From positions 62,001-126,000 of the forward strand of contig DFQQ01000027.1 of the NCBI GenBank assembly GCA_002377855.1: 64,000 nucleotides of DNA, in the 5' to 3' direction. The position numbers and the translations under genes were made by a program. Below the pieces are notes generated by a model. It did no database searches. It was not told the DNA's origin and was given only the letters and a program-made list of their open reading frames with translations. Below, piece after piece: positions 46,284 through 54,162 of the stretch. Position 1 is the first letter of the stretch. Every line of letters begins with the position of its first letter. This stretch comes from Acidovorax delafieldii (lineage in GTDB: Bacteria > Pseudomonadota > Gammaproteobacteria > Burkholderiales > Burkholderiaceae_C).

Positions 46284-47618
46284 ATGACCCCGTCTTCCAC
46301 CCCCGTTGTGACCGAACTGCGCGCCATTCCCGTGGCGGGCCGCGACAGCATGCTGATGAACCTGAGCGGTGCCCACGCGCCGTTCTTCACCCGCAATTTG
46401 GTCGTGCTCAAGGACAGTGCCGGCAACACCGGGGTGGGTGAGGTACCCGGCGGCGAGAAGATTCGCCAGACGCTGGAAGACGCCCGTGAGCTGGTGGTGG
46501 GCCAGCCCATTGGCGCCTACCAGCGGGTGCTGCAGCGCATGCAGCAGCAGTTTGCTGATCGGGATTCCGGTGGCCGGGGCCTGCAGACCTTTGACCTGCG
46601 CACGGCCATCCATGCCGTGACGGCGGTGGAATCTGCCTTGCTCGACTTGCTGGGCCAGCACCTGAACGTGCCAGTGGCCGCATTGCTGGGCGAAGGCCAG
46701 CAGCGCGATGCCGTGGAGATGCTGGGCTACCTCTTCTACATTGGCGACCGCGAAAAGACCGACCTCCCTTACGCCACCGACCCGGGCGCCGACAACGACT
46801 GGTTCCGCCTGCGCCACGAAAAGGCCATGACGGCGGACTCCATCGTGCGCCTGGCCGAGGCCGCGCGCGAGCGCTATGGCTTCAACGATTTCAAGCTCAA
46901 AGGCGGTGTGCTGCGCGGCGATGAGGAAGTGGAAGCCGTGGTGGCGCTGCACGAGCGCTTCCCCGAGGCCCGCGTCACGCTCGACCCCAACGGCGGCTGG
47001 CTGCTCAAAGACGCCATTCGCCTGGGCCAGAAAATGCGCGGCGTGGTGGCCTACGCCGAAGACCCCTGCGGTGCCGAAGACGGCTTCAGCGGCCGCGAGG
47101 TGATGGCCGAGTTCCGCCGCGCCACCGGTCTGCCCACGGCCACCAACATGATTGCCACCGACTGGCGCCAGTTCACCCACGCGCTGTCGCTGCAAAGCGT
47201 GGATATTCCGCTGGCCGACCCGCATTTCTGGACCATGGCGGGTTCGGTGCGCGTGGCGCAGACCTGCCGCGATTGGGGCCTGACCTGGGGCTCGCATTCC
47301 AACAACCACTTTGATGTGTCCCTGGCCATGTTCACCCATGTGGGCGCCGCCGCACCGGGCCGCGTCACGGCCATCGACACCCACTGGATCTGGCAGGACG
47401 GCCAGCGCCTGACGAAAGACCCCCTGCAGATCGTGGGCGGCCATGTGCAGGTGCCCCAAAAGCCGGGTCTGGGCATTGAGCTGGACATGGTCGAAGTCGA
47501 GAAAGCGCACCAGCTCTACCTGCAGCACGGCCTGGGCGCACGCGACGACGCCATCGCTATGCAGTACCTGATCCCCGGCTGGAAGTTCAACCACAAGATG
47601 CCCTGCATGGTGCGCTGA
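46284..47618 (+). CDS. gudD: Glucarate dehydratase
   Basis: 444 residues of the enolase superfamily; removes water from D-glucarate to give 5-keto-4-deoxyglucarate. The catalytic KxK is in FNDFKLKGGVLRG, metal ligands in VTLDPNGGW and EDPCGAEDG, the Asn in TATNMIATDW, and the His in WGSHSNNHFDVSLAMF. It feeds kdgD directly. ATG at 46284; an earlier in-frame start lacks a ribosome site. The GudX-type inactive paralogue is excluded by intact residues. Confidence 0.95.
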   Translation: MTPSSTPVVTELRAIPVAGRDSMLMNLSGAHAPFFTRNLVVLKDSAGNTGVGEVPGGEKIRQTLEDARELVVGQPIGAYQRVLQRMQQQFADRDSGGRGLQTFDLRTAIHAVTAVESALLDLLGQHLNVPVAALLGEGQQRDAVEMLGYLFYIGDREKTDLPYATDPGADNDWFRLRHEKAMTADSIVRLAEAARERYGFNDFKLKGGVLRGDEEVEAVVALHERFPEARVTLDPNGGWLLKDAIRLGQKMRGVVAYAEDPCGAEDGFSGREVMAEFRRATGLPTATNMIATDWRQFTHALSLQSVDIPLADPHFWTMAGSVRVAQTCRDWGLTWGSHSNNHFDVSLAMFTHVGAAAPGRVTAIDTHWIWQDGQRLTKDPLQIVGGHVQVPQKPGLGIELDMVEVEKAHQLYLQHGLGARDDAIAMQYLIPGWKFNHKMPCMVR

Positions 47619-47776
47619 GCAAGCCCTGCCACTCCTTGCGTCGGCTGCCCCGTGGCAGCGTGTGCGGCGAAACGGCCTGCGGCCCCTGGGGCTGGGCGGG
47701 CACAGCGGGGCCTGGCCGGCGCCTCGTGGGTTTTGCTGCGCCCGGCATGCCCAACGAACCCAGAATGGAGACAAGC

Positions 47777-48880
47777 ATGCAATCCACTGAGCAGGCGCCA
47801 CGCCGCCAGTTCCTCAAAGCCGCAGCGGGCACGGGTCTCGCCCTTGCCGGGTCTGGCGCCATGGCGCAGGCGTTTGAATTCAAACCCAATCAGCGTTATC
47901 CCGACCCAGCCATCCAGATCCTGGACCCGAGTTTTGCCAAGTACCGCATCTACAGCAGCACGGTGGAGCAGGTAGCCACCGGCATGCGCTGGGCCGAAGG
48001 GCCGGTGTACTTCCCGGAAGACGGCGGCTATGTGCTGGTGAGCGACATTCCCAACAACCGCATCATGAAGTTCAGCGAGCGGGATGGCAGCTTCACCGAA
48101 TTCCGCAAGCCCGCCAACTGGGCCAACGGGAACACCCGTGACCGCCAGGGGCGACTTGTCACTTGCGAACACTCCGGCACACGCCGGGTGGTGCGCACCG
48201 AAAAGGGCGGGCGCCCGACAGTGCTGGCAGATAGTTTTGAGGGCAAAAAACTCAACGCACCCAACGACGTCGTGGTCAAGTCCGATGACACGGTCTGGTT
48301 CACAGACCCATTGTTCGGCATCAATGGCGAGTGGGAGGGGTTTCGCGCCAAGCCCGAGCAGGCCACGACCAATGTCTACCGCATTGGCACCGACGGAAAG
48401 CTCACGGCAGTCATCACTGACCTCGTCAATCCCAACGGCCTGGCCTTCTCCCCTGATGAGAAGAAGCTATATGTCGTGGAGTGGAAGGGCACGCCCAACC
48501 GCAGCATCTGGAGCTATGACGTCAACGCCGATGGCACGGTGGGCAACAAGACCAAGCTGATCGACGCCGCCGACCAAGGCGCCCTCGACGGCTTCAAGGT
48601 GGACCGGGACGGCAACCTGTGGTGCGGCTGGGGCAGCAACGGCGCGTTGCAGACCGAAGCATCGGACCAAGGCGGCCGCAAGGTCTTCCAGCTCAAGGGC
48701 AAGCCTGAGGACTTGGATGGCGTCATGGTTTTCAACCCGCAGGGCAAGGCTTTGGCCCACATCCGCTTGCCCGAGCGCTGCGCCAACCTGTGTTTCGGCG
48801 GCCCCAAGAACAACCGCTTGTACATGGCCAGCAGCCATTCGCTGTACGCGCTGTACGTCGAGGCGCACGGCGCCGTGTGA
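47777..48880 (+). CDS. SMP-30/gluconolactonase family protein, Tat-exported
   Basis: 367 residues. Twin-arginine signal (APRRQFLKAAAGTGLALAGS), then a six-bladed propeller with metal ligands in MRWAEGPVYF (Glu), LNAPNDVVVKSDDTVWFTDP (Asn) and VNPNGLAFSPDEKKLYVVEW (Asn/Asp). Likely a periplasmic sugar-acid lactonase that opens glucaro- or galactarolactone before uptake. ATG at 47777 with GGAG six bases upstream is preferred to ATG 47765. Last gene of the cluster. Confidence 0.9.
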   Translation: MQSTEQAPRRQFLKAAAGTGLALAGSGAMAQAFEFKPNQRYPDPAIQILDPSFAKYRIYSSTVEQVATGMRWAEGPVYFPEDGGYVLVSDIPNNRIMKFSERDGSFTEFRKPANWANGNTRDRQGRLVTCEHSGTRRVVRTEKGGRPTVLADSFEGKKLNAPNDVVVKSDDTVWFTDPLFGINGEWEGFRAKPEQATTNVYRIGTDGKLTAVITDLVNPNGLAFSPDEKKLYVVEWKGTPNRSIWSYDVNADGTVGNKTKLIDAADQGALDGFKVDRDGNLWCGWGSNGALQTEASDQGGRKVFQLKGKPEDLDGVMVFNPQGKALAHIRLPERCANLCFGGPKNNRLYMASSHSLYALYVEAHGAV

Positions 48881-49030
48881 TGCGTTGCTGGCGGGTGTGC
48901 GCAGGGACGCCCGCCAGCCATTTGTCTACTGTGTGACAGGCTCCTGCCCGGGCGGCAAAGCGCACGCAAGCCCCATTCTGCCACCCCGCCCTGCGGCTGG
49001 ACGATGAAGGGTTGGGCACCAGACGGGTAG

Positions 49031-49059
49031 GGAGCACTGGACATTTCGTCCAGTGCTCC
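49031..49059. repeat. 12-bp perfect inverted repeat
   Basis: GGAGCACTGGAC-ATTTC-GTCCAGTGCTCC. No T tract on either side. It lies between the SMP-30 gene and the downstream uncharacterised cassette, so it may end transcription weakly or be a protein-binding site. Confidence 0.7.
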
Positions 49060-49156
49060 ATTGATTCGTCAGCTCCGCGTGACAAGTCTGAGGGCCGCTG
49101 TGGCGCGCTTCGAGGCAACAATCGCCGCCATCGACACCCTTTCAGCAGCACGCTCC

Positions 49157-49948
49157 ATGTCCCAAAACGTTCACACCCTGCACCTGTTCTTTGACGACCC
49201 TATTCGGCTCAAGTACTGCCAGCTGGTGTTCCAGTACCTGCAATCCGAAAACCCCGAGCAGGCCGAGCGCTGGGCCGAAAAGTTGGGCGGGGCGGACCTG
49301 GCCAAGCTGTGGAACACCGACTGGTTCAACCACGGCGTGCGTGCCCAAGGCCCAGGCTTGGTGCTGAGCTTTGACTCCAGCACGCACGACGGGATTCCCC
49401 TGCAGATGCTGGAAGAGCTGTTTGCCCATGGGCTGCGTTCTGCCGTGGCGGAAGTGTTTTACGACCAGGTGGGCGAGACCGAGCGCATGTTCTTTGAGCG
49501 AGGCATGTGGGTCACCCGCCATTCCTTTTATGCAGCCAACCCCGCCCTGAAGGCCGTGGTGGAAAGCGCCGAAGACGACACAGAAGAGGGAGAAGGAGCA
49601 GGGGAGGGGGAAGAGTGTGACGGCACGCGGAACCCCCGCAAACCGGTGCCTATTGGCACCCTGCGCACCCAACAGGAAGAACGCGAGCGTGAAGGCCGCG
49701 AAGCCGTGGATGCCATGGTGGGCATGTTCAAGGACATGCGTGAAAGCGGAGTCAACCCTGTGGACGGGATCATGGGCATTTTCTTGCTGAAAGCGGGCTT
49801 CAAAGGGCTGGTGCACGCCGCACTGTTCACCCTGGTCACCGTGCTGTTGTTCAAGGGATTCTGGCTGTGGATGGGCCTGGGCTTGCTGCTGGCGGTGGCG
49901 CTGCCGCTGTACTACATGAACGCCGAGCGCAAGTCGATGTTCTCCTGA
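49157..49948 (+). CDS. Hypothetical protein with C-terminal membrane anchor
   Basis: 263 residues, not recognised as a named family. N-terminal ~135 residues look like a compact alpha/beta domain (TLHLFFDDPIRLKYCQLVFQ, GLVLSFDSSTHDGIPLQMLE, GLRSAVAEVFYDQVGETERM). A Glu/Gly-rich acidic linker (~140-160) and a charged helix (REGREAVDAMVGMFKDMRES) follow. Two adjacent TM helices end the protein (LVHAALFTLVTVLLFKGFWL, WMGLGLLLAVALPLYYMN). The soluble domain probably faces the cytoplasm. First gene of the six-gene cassette, 67 bp before the next. ATG at 49157. Confidence 0.75.
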   Translation: MSQNVHTLHLFFDDPIRLKYCQLVFQYLQSENPEQAERWAEKLGGADLAKLWNTDWFNHGVRAQGPGLVLSFDSSTHDGIPLQMLEELFAHGLRSAVAEVFYDQVGETERMFFERGMWVTRHSFYAANPALKAVVESAEDDTEEGEGAGEGEECDGTRNPRKPVPIGTLRTQQEEREREGREAVDAMVGMFKDMRESGVNPVDGIMGIFLLKAGFKGLVHAALFTLVTVLLFKGFWLWMGLGLLLAVALPLYYMNAERKSMFS

Positions 49949-50015
49949 AGGCTCACGAGATTCTTCAAGCCGCACACAGCACATTTGAAACATAAAAAAC
50001 GAGGGAGGGAAAGCG

Positions 50016-50585
50016 ATGTGGACCCAGATTGAATGGTGGGGAGGCCTGTTGTTTGTCGCGGGAGCCGTGGTGTACCGCATGGCCATTGGAGCACTCGACA
50101 AGGACGCTGCGTTTGATGCGAACCGGCTGCTGTCTCATGTGTTCTTTTTGGCGCCCGCGGTAGTGCTGGCGGGCTATTTCTACCCGCTCGATCAGCCGGG
50201 GTTGCGCTATGCCTACTTGGGCGTGCTCGCGCTAGCGCTGCTGGCCATGGCGGCCACACTTGGGATGGAGATTTGGGACAACGTACAGACGACCGACGGG
50301 GCGAAAGAGGGCAATGGCACCAAGGTGGCAAGCCCTGGCCACGGCCGCCCAAGCAGCGCGCAAGACGCCCCCGAAACGCGCATGCTGGAGCCTGATTCGC
50401 TCGGATCAGGCAATGCGCAGGACCGTGCCCAGGGCCGGGGCGACGACGCGCAAGACGACGATGAGGAAGTCGGCACCTTCTACACTGTGCTGGGCATGCT
50501 GCTGCTCTACAGCCCCGTGTTTGTCGCCTGCGGCCTGGGCTGCTCCAAAGCCTGGCCCATGGTGCAATCGCTGCTGCAGCGCTAA
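50016..50585 (+). CDS. Hypothetical integral membrane protein
   Basis: 189 residues. TM helices at about 7-27 (WGGLLFVAGAVVYRMAIGAL), 40-58 and 64-85, then a long polar, Asp/Gly/Gln-rich loop (~88-153, including QGRGDDAQDDDEEV), and a final TM (TFYTVLGMLLLYSPVFVACG). No known family recognised. AGGGAGGG ribosome site. Probably in the same transcript as the flanking genes; the loop could be a docking segment for the neighbouring repeat proteins, but this is conjecture. Confidence 0.7.
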   Translation: MWTQIEWWGGLLFVAGAVVYRMAIGALDKDAAFDANRLLSHVFFLAPAVVLAGYFYPLDQPGLRYAYLGVLALALLAMAATLGMEIWDNVQTTDGAKEGNGTKVASPGHGRPSSAQDAPETRMLEPDSLGSGNAQDRAQGRGDDAQDDDEEVGTFYTVLGMLLLYSPVFVACGLGCSKAWPMVQSLLQR

Positions 50586-50713
50586 AGCCGGTGCTCCATT
50601 TACTGCCTGTTCTTTGAGTAGGCTTTGAGGCCATGGGCCAAGGTGGGCATGCCTGACGCACGCCACTGCACACCCGCCGTTTTCTTTTTCAGCCCGCACT
50701 TCTTTTTTCCCTC

Positions 50714-51943
50714 ATGGCCAGCGATTCTTTCTCCGTGCTCCTCTCGCTTTACATGCGGCGCATCCGTGCCAGCGCCTCGGGCGTGGCGACGGAGATTGGC
50801 CTGAGCCGCGAGGCCGTGAACAACTGGCGCAATGGCGTGTCGGCTCCCAACCCCCGATCGCGTGACCGCGTGGTGGCCTGCACCCGCTACCTGCGGCTGA
50901 CGGAGACCGAGTCCAACCGCCTGCTCAGCGCGGCTGGGTTCGAGCCCGAGTTCCCGCTGCAGGCCGAATCGGTGGGCGCACAGCCGTTCGGGGCGTTCCA
51001 GGACAGGCTGTTTGCCCAGTTGGCGCAAGCCATGCCGTACCCCATCTCGCTGCTGCTGTCGCCTGCGCACTGGGGGCAGCCGCCGTTTCGGCAAGAGCTG
51101 CTGGCCCGGGCCCGCGCGCAGTACGGCGAGGGAGCGGTGCTGCACATCCAGCCGCCTTACAGCGTGAGCACGGCGGCTGACGAGTACTTTGCCGCGATTG
51201 GCCGTCAGTGCGGGCTGGGCGAAGTCGCCTCTGACTATGAGTTTGAAGCCGCGCTGGAGCAGCGCCTGCTGGCGGGCGAGCGGCTGTTTTGCCTGGTCAG
51301 CCGCTTCGAGCAGGGCACGCCCGCGCTGCGCGAAACCCTGGCGGGCATCTTGCGCAGCCTGAGCGAAATGCACAGCGGCCGCCTGCACCTGCTGCTGTGT
51401 GGCGGCGAGGCGCTGGCCGACCTCAAGTACCGCAGCGGTGATTTGTCGTTGCTCAACATTGCCCAGGTCAACCACTGGCCCGAGCCCACGCTGGACGACC
51501 TGGTGGTGCTAGCCCGCCACCGCTGGCCCGAGCAGCCCTGGGCCGTGCCCGTGCTGGCCGCTCTGCAAGACCTCAGCGGCGCCCACCCCGCCTTGTTTGA
51601 AGAAGGGCTGCAATGGTTGGTAGACCACGGCACCGCTGCACTGCAGGGCGACGTGGTGGCTGCGGGCGAGCTGCGCAGCCACCTGCTGGGCAGTGCGCGC
51701 CTGTGGCAAACCTTCTTGCCGCTGGCGCAGGCACCGGCCTCGCGCCAGCGCCTGGCGCAACTGCTGCAAGCCCCTGATCTGGGCCGTGCCCGCCCCTACT
51801 TGCAAGACGACGACCTGCGCCGACTGTTCTGGGGCAACCTCATCCACGTGCGCGGAGCGGGTGACGCGGCTCGGCTGCATTGGCGCTGCCCCATCGTGCG
51901 CGAGGCCGGTTTGATGGTGCTGGAATCATGCTCGAACGAATGA
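50714..51943 (+). CDS. HTH protein with degenerate ATPase-like domain
   Basis: 409 residues. Residues ~20-60 form a XRE-like helix-turn-helix (GVATEIGLSREAVNNWRNGV). The rest resembles an AAA/STAND ATPase whose nucleotide site is lost. SLLLSPAHWGQPPFRQELL stands where the next gene has NYLVVGGRQLGKSSLLKAV, LFCLVSRFEQG stands where it has LVLLIDEADQF, and GRLHLLLCGGEALADL matches its GRCWFMLAGFWDLYAT. These are my alignments by eye. It likely binds DNA, or has a reused HTH, and pairs with the downstream active ATPase, whose start codon it overlaps. Not recognised as a described family. Confidence 0.8.
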   Translation: MASDSFSVLLSLYMRRIRASASGVATEIGLSREAVNNWRNGVSAPNPRSRDRVVACTRYLRLTETESNRLLSAAGFEPEFPLQAESVGAQPFGAFQDRLFAQLAQAMPYPISLLLSPAHWGQPPFRQELLARARAQYGEGAVLHIQPPYSVSTAADEYFAAIGRQCGLGEVASDYEFEAALEQRLLAGERLFCLVSRFEQGTPALRETLAGILRSLSEMHSGRLHLLLCGGEALADLKYRSGDLSLLNIAQVNHWPEPTLDDLVVLARHRWPEQPWAVPVLAALQDLSGAHPALFEEGLQWLVDHGTAALQGDVVAAGELRSHLLGSARLWQTFLPLAQAPASRQRLAQLLQAPDLGRARPYLQDDDLRRLFWGNLIHVRGAGDAARLHWRCPIVREAGLMVLESCSNE

Positions 51944-54129
51944 GCCCGCTGCTCTCGCGCCCTGTGCTGCGCGGCGTGGTCATTGCCGTGGTGACGCTGT
52001 TTGTGGCCAGTGCCATCTTCACCCCCCAGCTCAACCCCTTCACGCGCAGCGCTTTCCTTGCGGCAATGAATGTAGGCCCGGTGTGGGGCGAGGTGGCCCA
52101 ATGGCGCGCCGCCATGATCGATGCGCGCAACGAGCTGGGTGACTGGCCGCCGGACATCCAAAAATACGCCCCGCCCATTGCCAACGCTAAGCTGCGCGTC
52201 ACTTCGCCACGTCCCAACGTGTTGCAGGGTGACATTGCCAACCACCCCGAGCTGGGCAAGATCGCTGGCACGCAGGTGATCATTGAGTTCCATCCTGACT
52301 CCTATACCTGGAGCTGTCGCCGAGGCAATCCACCCGTGCCGCCAGGCTACCTTCCCATCAACTGCGATGACGGCGTGACCGACGATAGGGAGCCGCGCAA
52401 GCCATCTGCCACCTCCGACCCCTTTGGGTGGTTGCGGTCATTGATTATTTGGTGCGCTGTGATCTTTTGCGCCGGGGCGGTGGTGTGGGTGGTGCGCCAT
52501 CCCCTGATTGGCTCAGGCCAGCTGCGCCCCGCGCGTCTGCGTCGCACGCCCCTGGACCGCCTGCCGAAAATCGACCGGCTGCTGCGCTGGATGGGGCGGC
52601 TGGACGCCACTTTGCAGGCCGCTGAAGTCCGCACGGCAGACTGGCGCCGGGCAGTGTTGTGCGCCCAGGCGAACTGGCTTGACTACGCCACTGGCCTGGC
52701 CCAAGCCCTGGCCGACAAAGTGGTGGCCCGCCAGCAGACCAGTGCCGATTGGGCTCTGCCCGGTGTGGTGCTGGAGTGGCAATTTGCCCCCGACCTGCCC
52801 GTGTCGCTGGACCGCTGCCTGGTGCTGGTGCCCACGCCGGGGCTCGACGAAGCGGCCTTGGTGCAAAGCCTGCGCGCTGCGCAAACCGGCAGCGACGTGC
52901 TGCTGGTGCTCAGCGAGCACAGCGTTGAGGCTCCGTTCCCCCTGCTGCGCGCCCATTGCGAAGACAGCGCTAACCTGCATGTGATGGTGGACAGCGCCAG
53001 CCTGACCGAATGGCTGCTGGGCGGCCAGGCCCTGCAGGTGCTGCTGCGCTTGTTGTCCACCCAGCTGCGCATTACCCGCATATCGCCCTACCAGACGCGC
53101 GGCGGCGTCACGCGCGAGGGCTCGTTCTTTGGCCGCGCGCAGCTGCTGGCCCGCGTGGTCACCCGCGAGCCCGCCAATTACCTGGTGGTGGGCGGGCGCC
53201 AGCTGGGCAAAAGCAGCTTGCTCAAGGCCGTGCAGCGCCGCTTGCAGGGACACCCCCACACCGTGTGCCACTACGTCTCGCTGCGCGACCACCGGCTGGC
53301 CCCGCGCCTGGCGCTGCAACTGGGCCTGCCCGCCCACACGGTGCTGGAAGACATCGTGGCCCACCTGCAGGCGCAGGCAGTGGGCAAGCGGCTGGTGCTG
53401 CTGATTGACGAGGCCGACCAGTTCTTCCGCGCCGAGTCAGACCAAGGCTATGCGCAATTGTCCACATTGAGATCGCTCAGCGAAGAGGGCCGCTGCTGGT
53501 TCATGCTGGCGGGGTTCTGGGATTTGTATGCCACGGCCGTGCTGGATTACCAAAGCCCCCTGCGCAACTTTGGCGAAGTGCTTGCCATTGGTGGGCTTGA
53601 ACGTGCCGCCTGCCGCGAGCTGGTCACCGAGCCACTGCGCCGCCTGCGCTTGGGCTTTGCCAGCGATGCGCTGGTGGAGCGCCTCATCGACGCCAGTGGC
53701 CAGCGCGCCAACCTGGTAGCCATCCTGTGCCAGGAATGCCTGGAGGCCTTGCAACCCGGCGAGCGCGCCATCGAGGCCCACCATTTGAACCAGGCGCTGG
53801 CCTCGCAGGCCGTGCAAGACGCACTGGCCGGCTGGGGGCGCCTGAGCCAGGACGAAGCTGCCTGCCGCCTGGACCGCATCGTGGTCTACCACACGGCCCA
53901 GGCGGGGCAGACCAGCCTGGTGGCGCTGTCCGGGCTGCTGCAAAGCCACGGCATCACGGCCGATGCGCAGGCCCTGCGCCAGTCGCTGGCCCGCCTGCAA
54001 CTGGCCTACGTGCTGCGCAAGCAAGAGGCCGAATACCGCTTTGCCATCCCACTGCTGCAGGGGCAGTTCGAGCCAACCGAGGTGCAGTTGCTGCTGCGCC
54101 AAGAGCTGGCGGTGTTGGCGAAGGCTTGA
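51928..54129 (+). CDS. Two-TM protein: pilin-like ectodomain fused to Walker A/B ATPase
   Basis: 733 residues. TM1 ~14-32; periplasmic domain 33-165 that resembles a type IV pilin head, ending with WSC (Cys130) ... YLPINC (Cys146), the pilin disulfide loop; TM2 ~168-190. A cytoplasmic linker and a Rossmann-like ~90-residue module (DRCLVLVPTPGLDEAALVQS, SDVLLVLSEHSVEAPFPLLR) follow. The ATPase then starts at FFGRAQLLARVV, with Walker A GGRQLGKSS (~422-430) and Walker B LVLLIDEAD (~489-497). A winged-helix-like region is at the end. TM1 lacks the prepilin Glu5, so peptidase processing is unlikely. The start overlaps the HTH gene; ATG 51940 (ATGA) is an alternative. Confidence 0.85.
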   Translation: MLERMSPLLSRPVLRGVVIAVVTLFVASAIFTPQLNPFTRSAFLAAMNVGPVWGEVAQWRAAMIDARNELGDWPPDIQKYAPPIANAKLRVTSPRPNVLQGDIANHPELGKIAGTQVIIEFHPDSYTWSCRRGNPPVPPGYLPINCDDGVTDDREPRKPSATSDPFGWLRSLIIWCAVIFCAGAVVWVVRHPLIGSGQLRPARLRRTPLDRLPKIDRLLRWMGRLDATLQAAEVRTADWRRAVLCAQANWLDYATGLAQALADKVVARQQTSADWALPGVVLEWQFAPDLPVSLDRCLVLVPTPGLDEAALVQSLRAAQTGSDVLLVLSEHSVEAPFPLLRAHCEDSANLHVMVDSASLTEWLLGGQALQVLLRLLSTQLRITRISPYQTRGGVTREGSFFGRAQLLARVVTREPANYLVVGGRQLGKSSLLKAVQRRLQGHPHTVCHYVSLRDHRLAPRLALQLGLPAHTVLEDIVAHLQAQAVGKRLVLLIDEADQFFRAESDQGYAQLSTLRSLSEEGRCWFMLAGFWDLYATAVLDYQSPLRNFGEVLAIGGLERAACRELVTEPLRRLRLGFASDALVERLIDASGQRANLVAILCQECLEALQPGERAIEAHHLNQALASQAVQDALAGWGRLSQDEAACRLDRIVVYHTAQAGQTSLVALSGLLQSHGITADAQALRQSLARLQLAYVLRKQEAEYRFAIPLLQGQFEPTEVQLLLRQELAVLAKA

Positions 54130-54162
54130 CCCCAGTATTTTTTGACCTGTTCATAGTTCCCC

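Noticed and set aside
51928..51990. Prepilin peptidase site in the ATPase protein (RG followed by VVIAVVTLF)
   Set aside because: A Gly precedes a hydrophobic stretch, but the Glu at position +5 of mature pilins is missing and a second TM follows the domain. A processed pilin is therefore unlikely.
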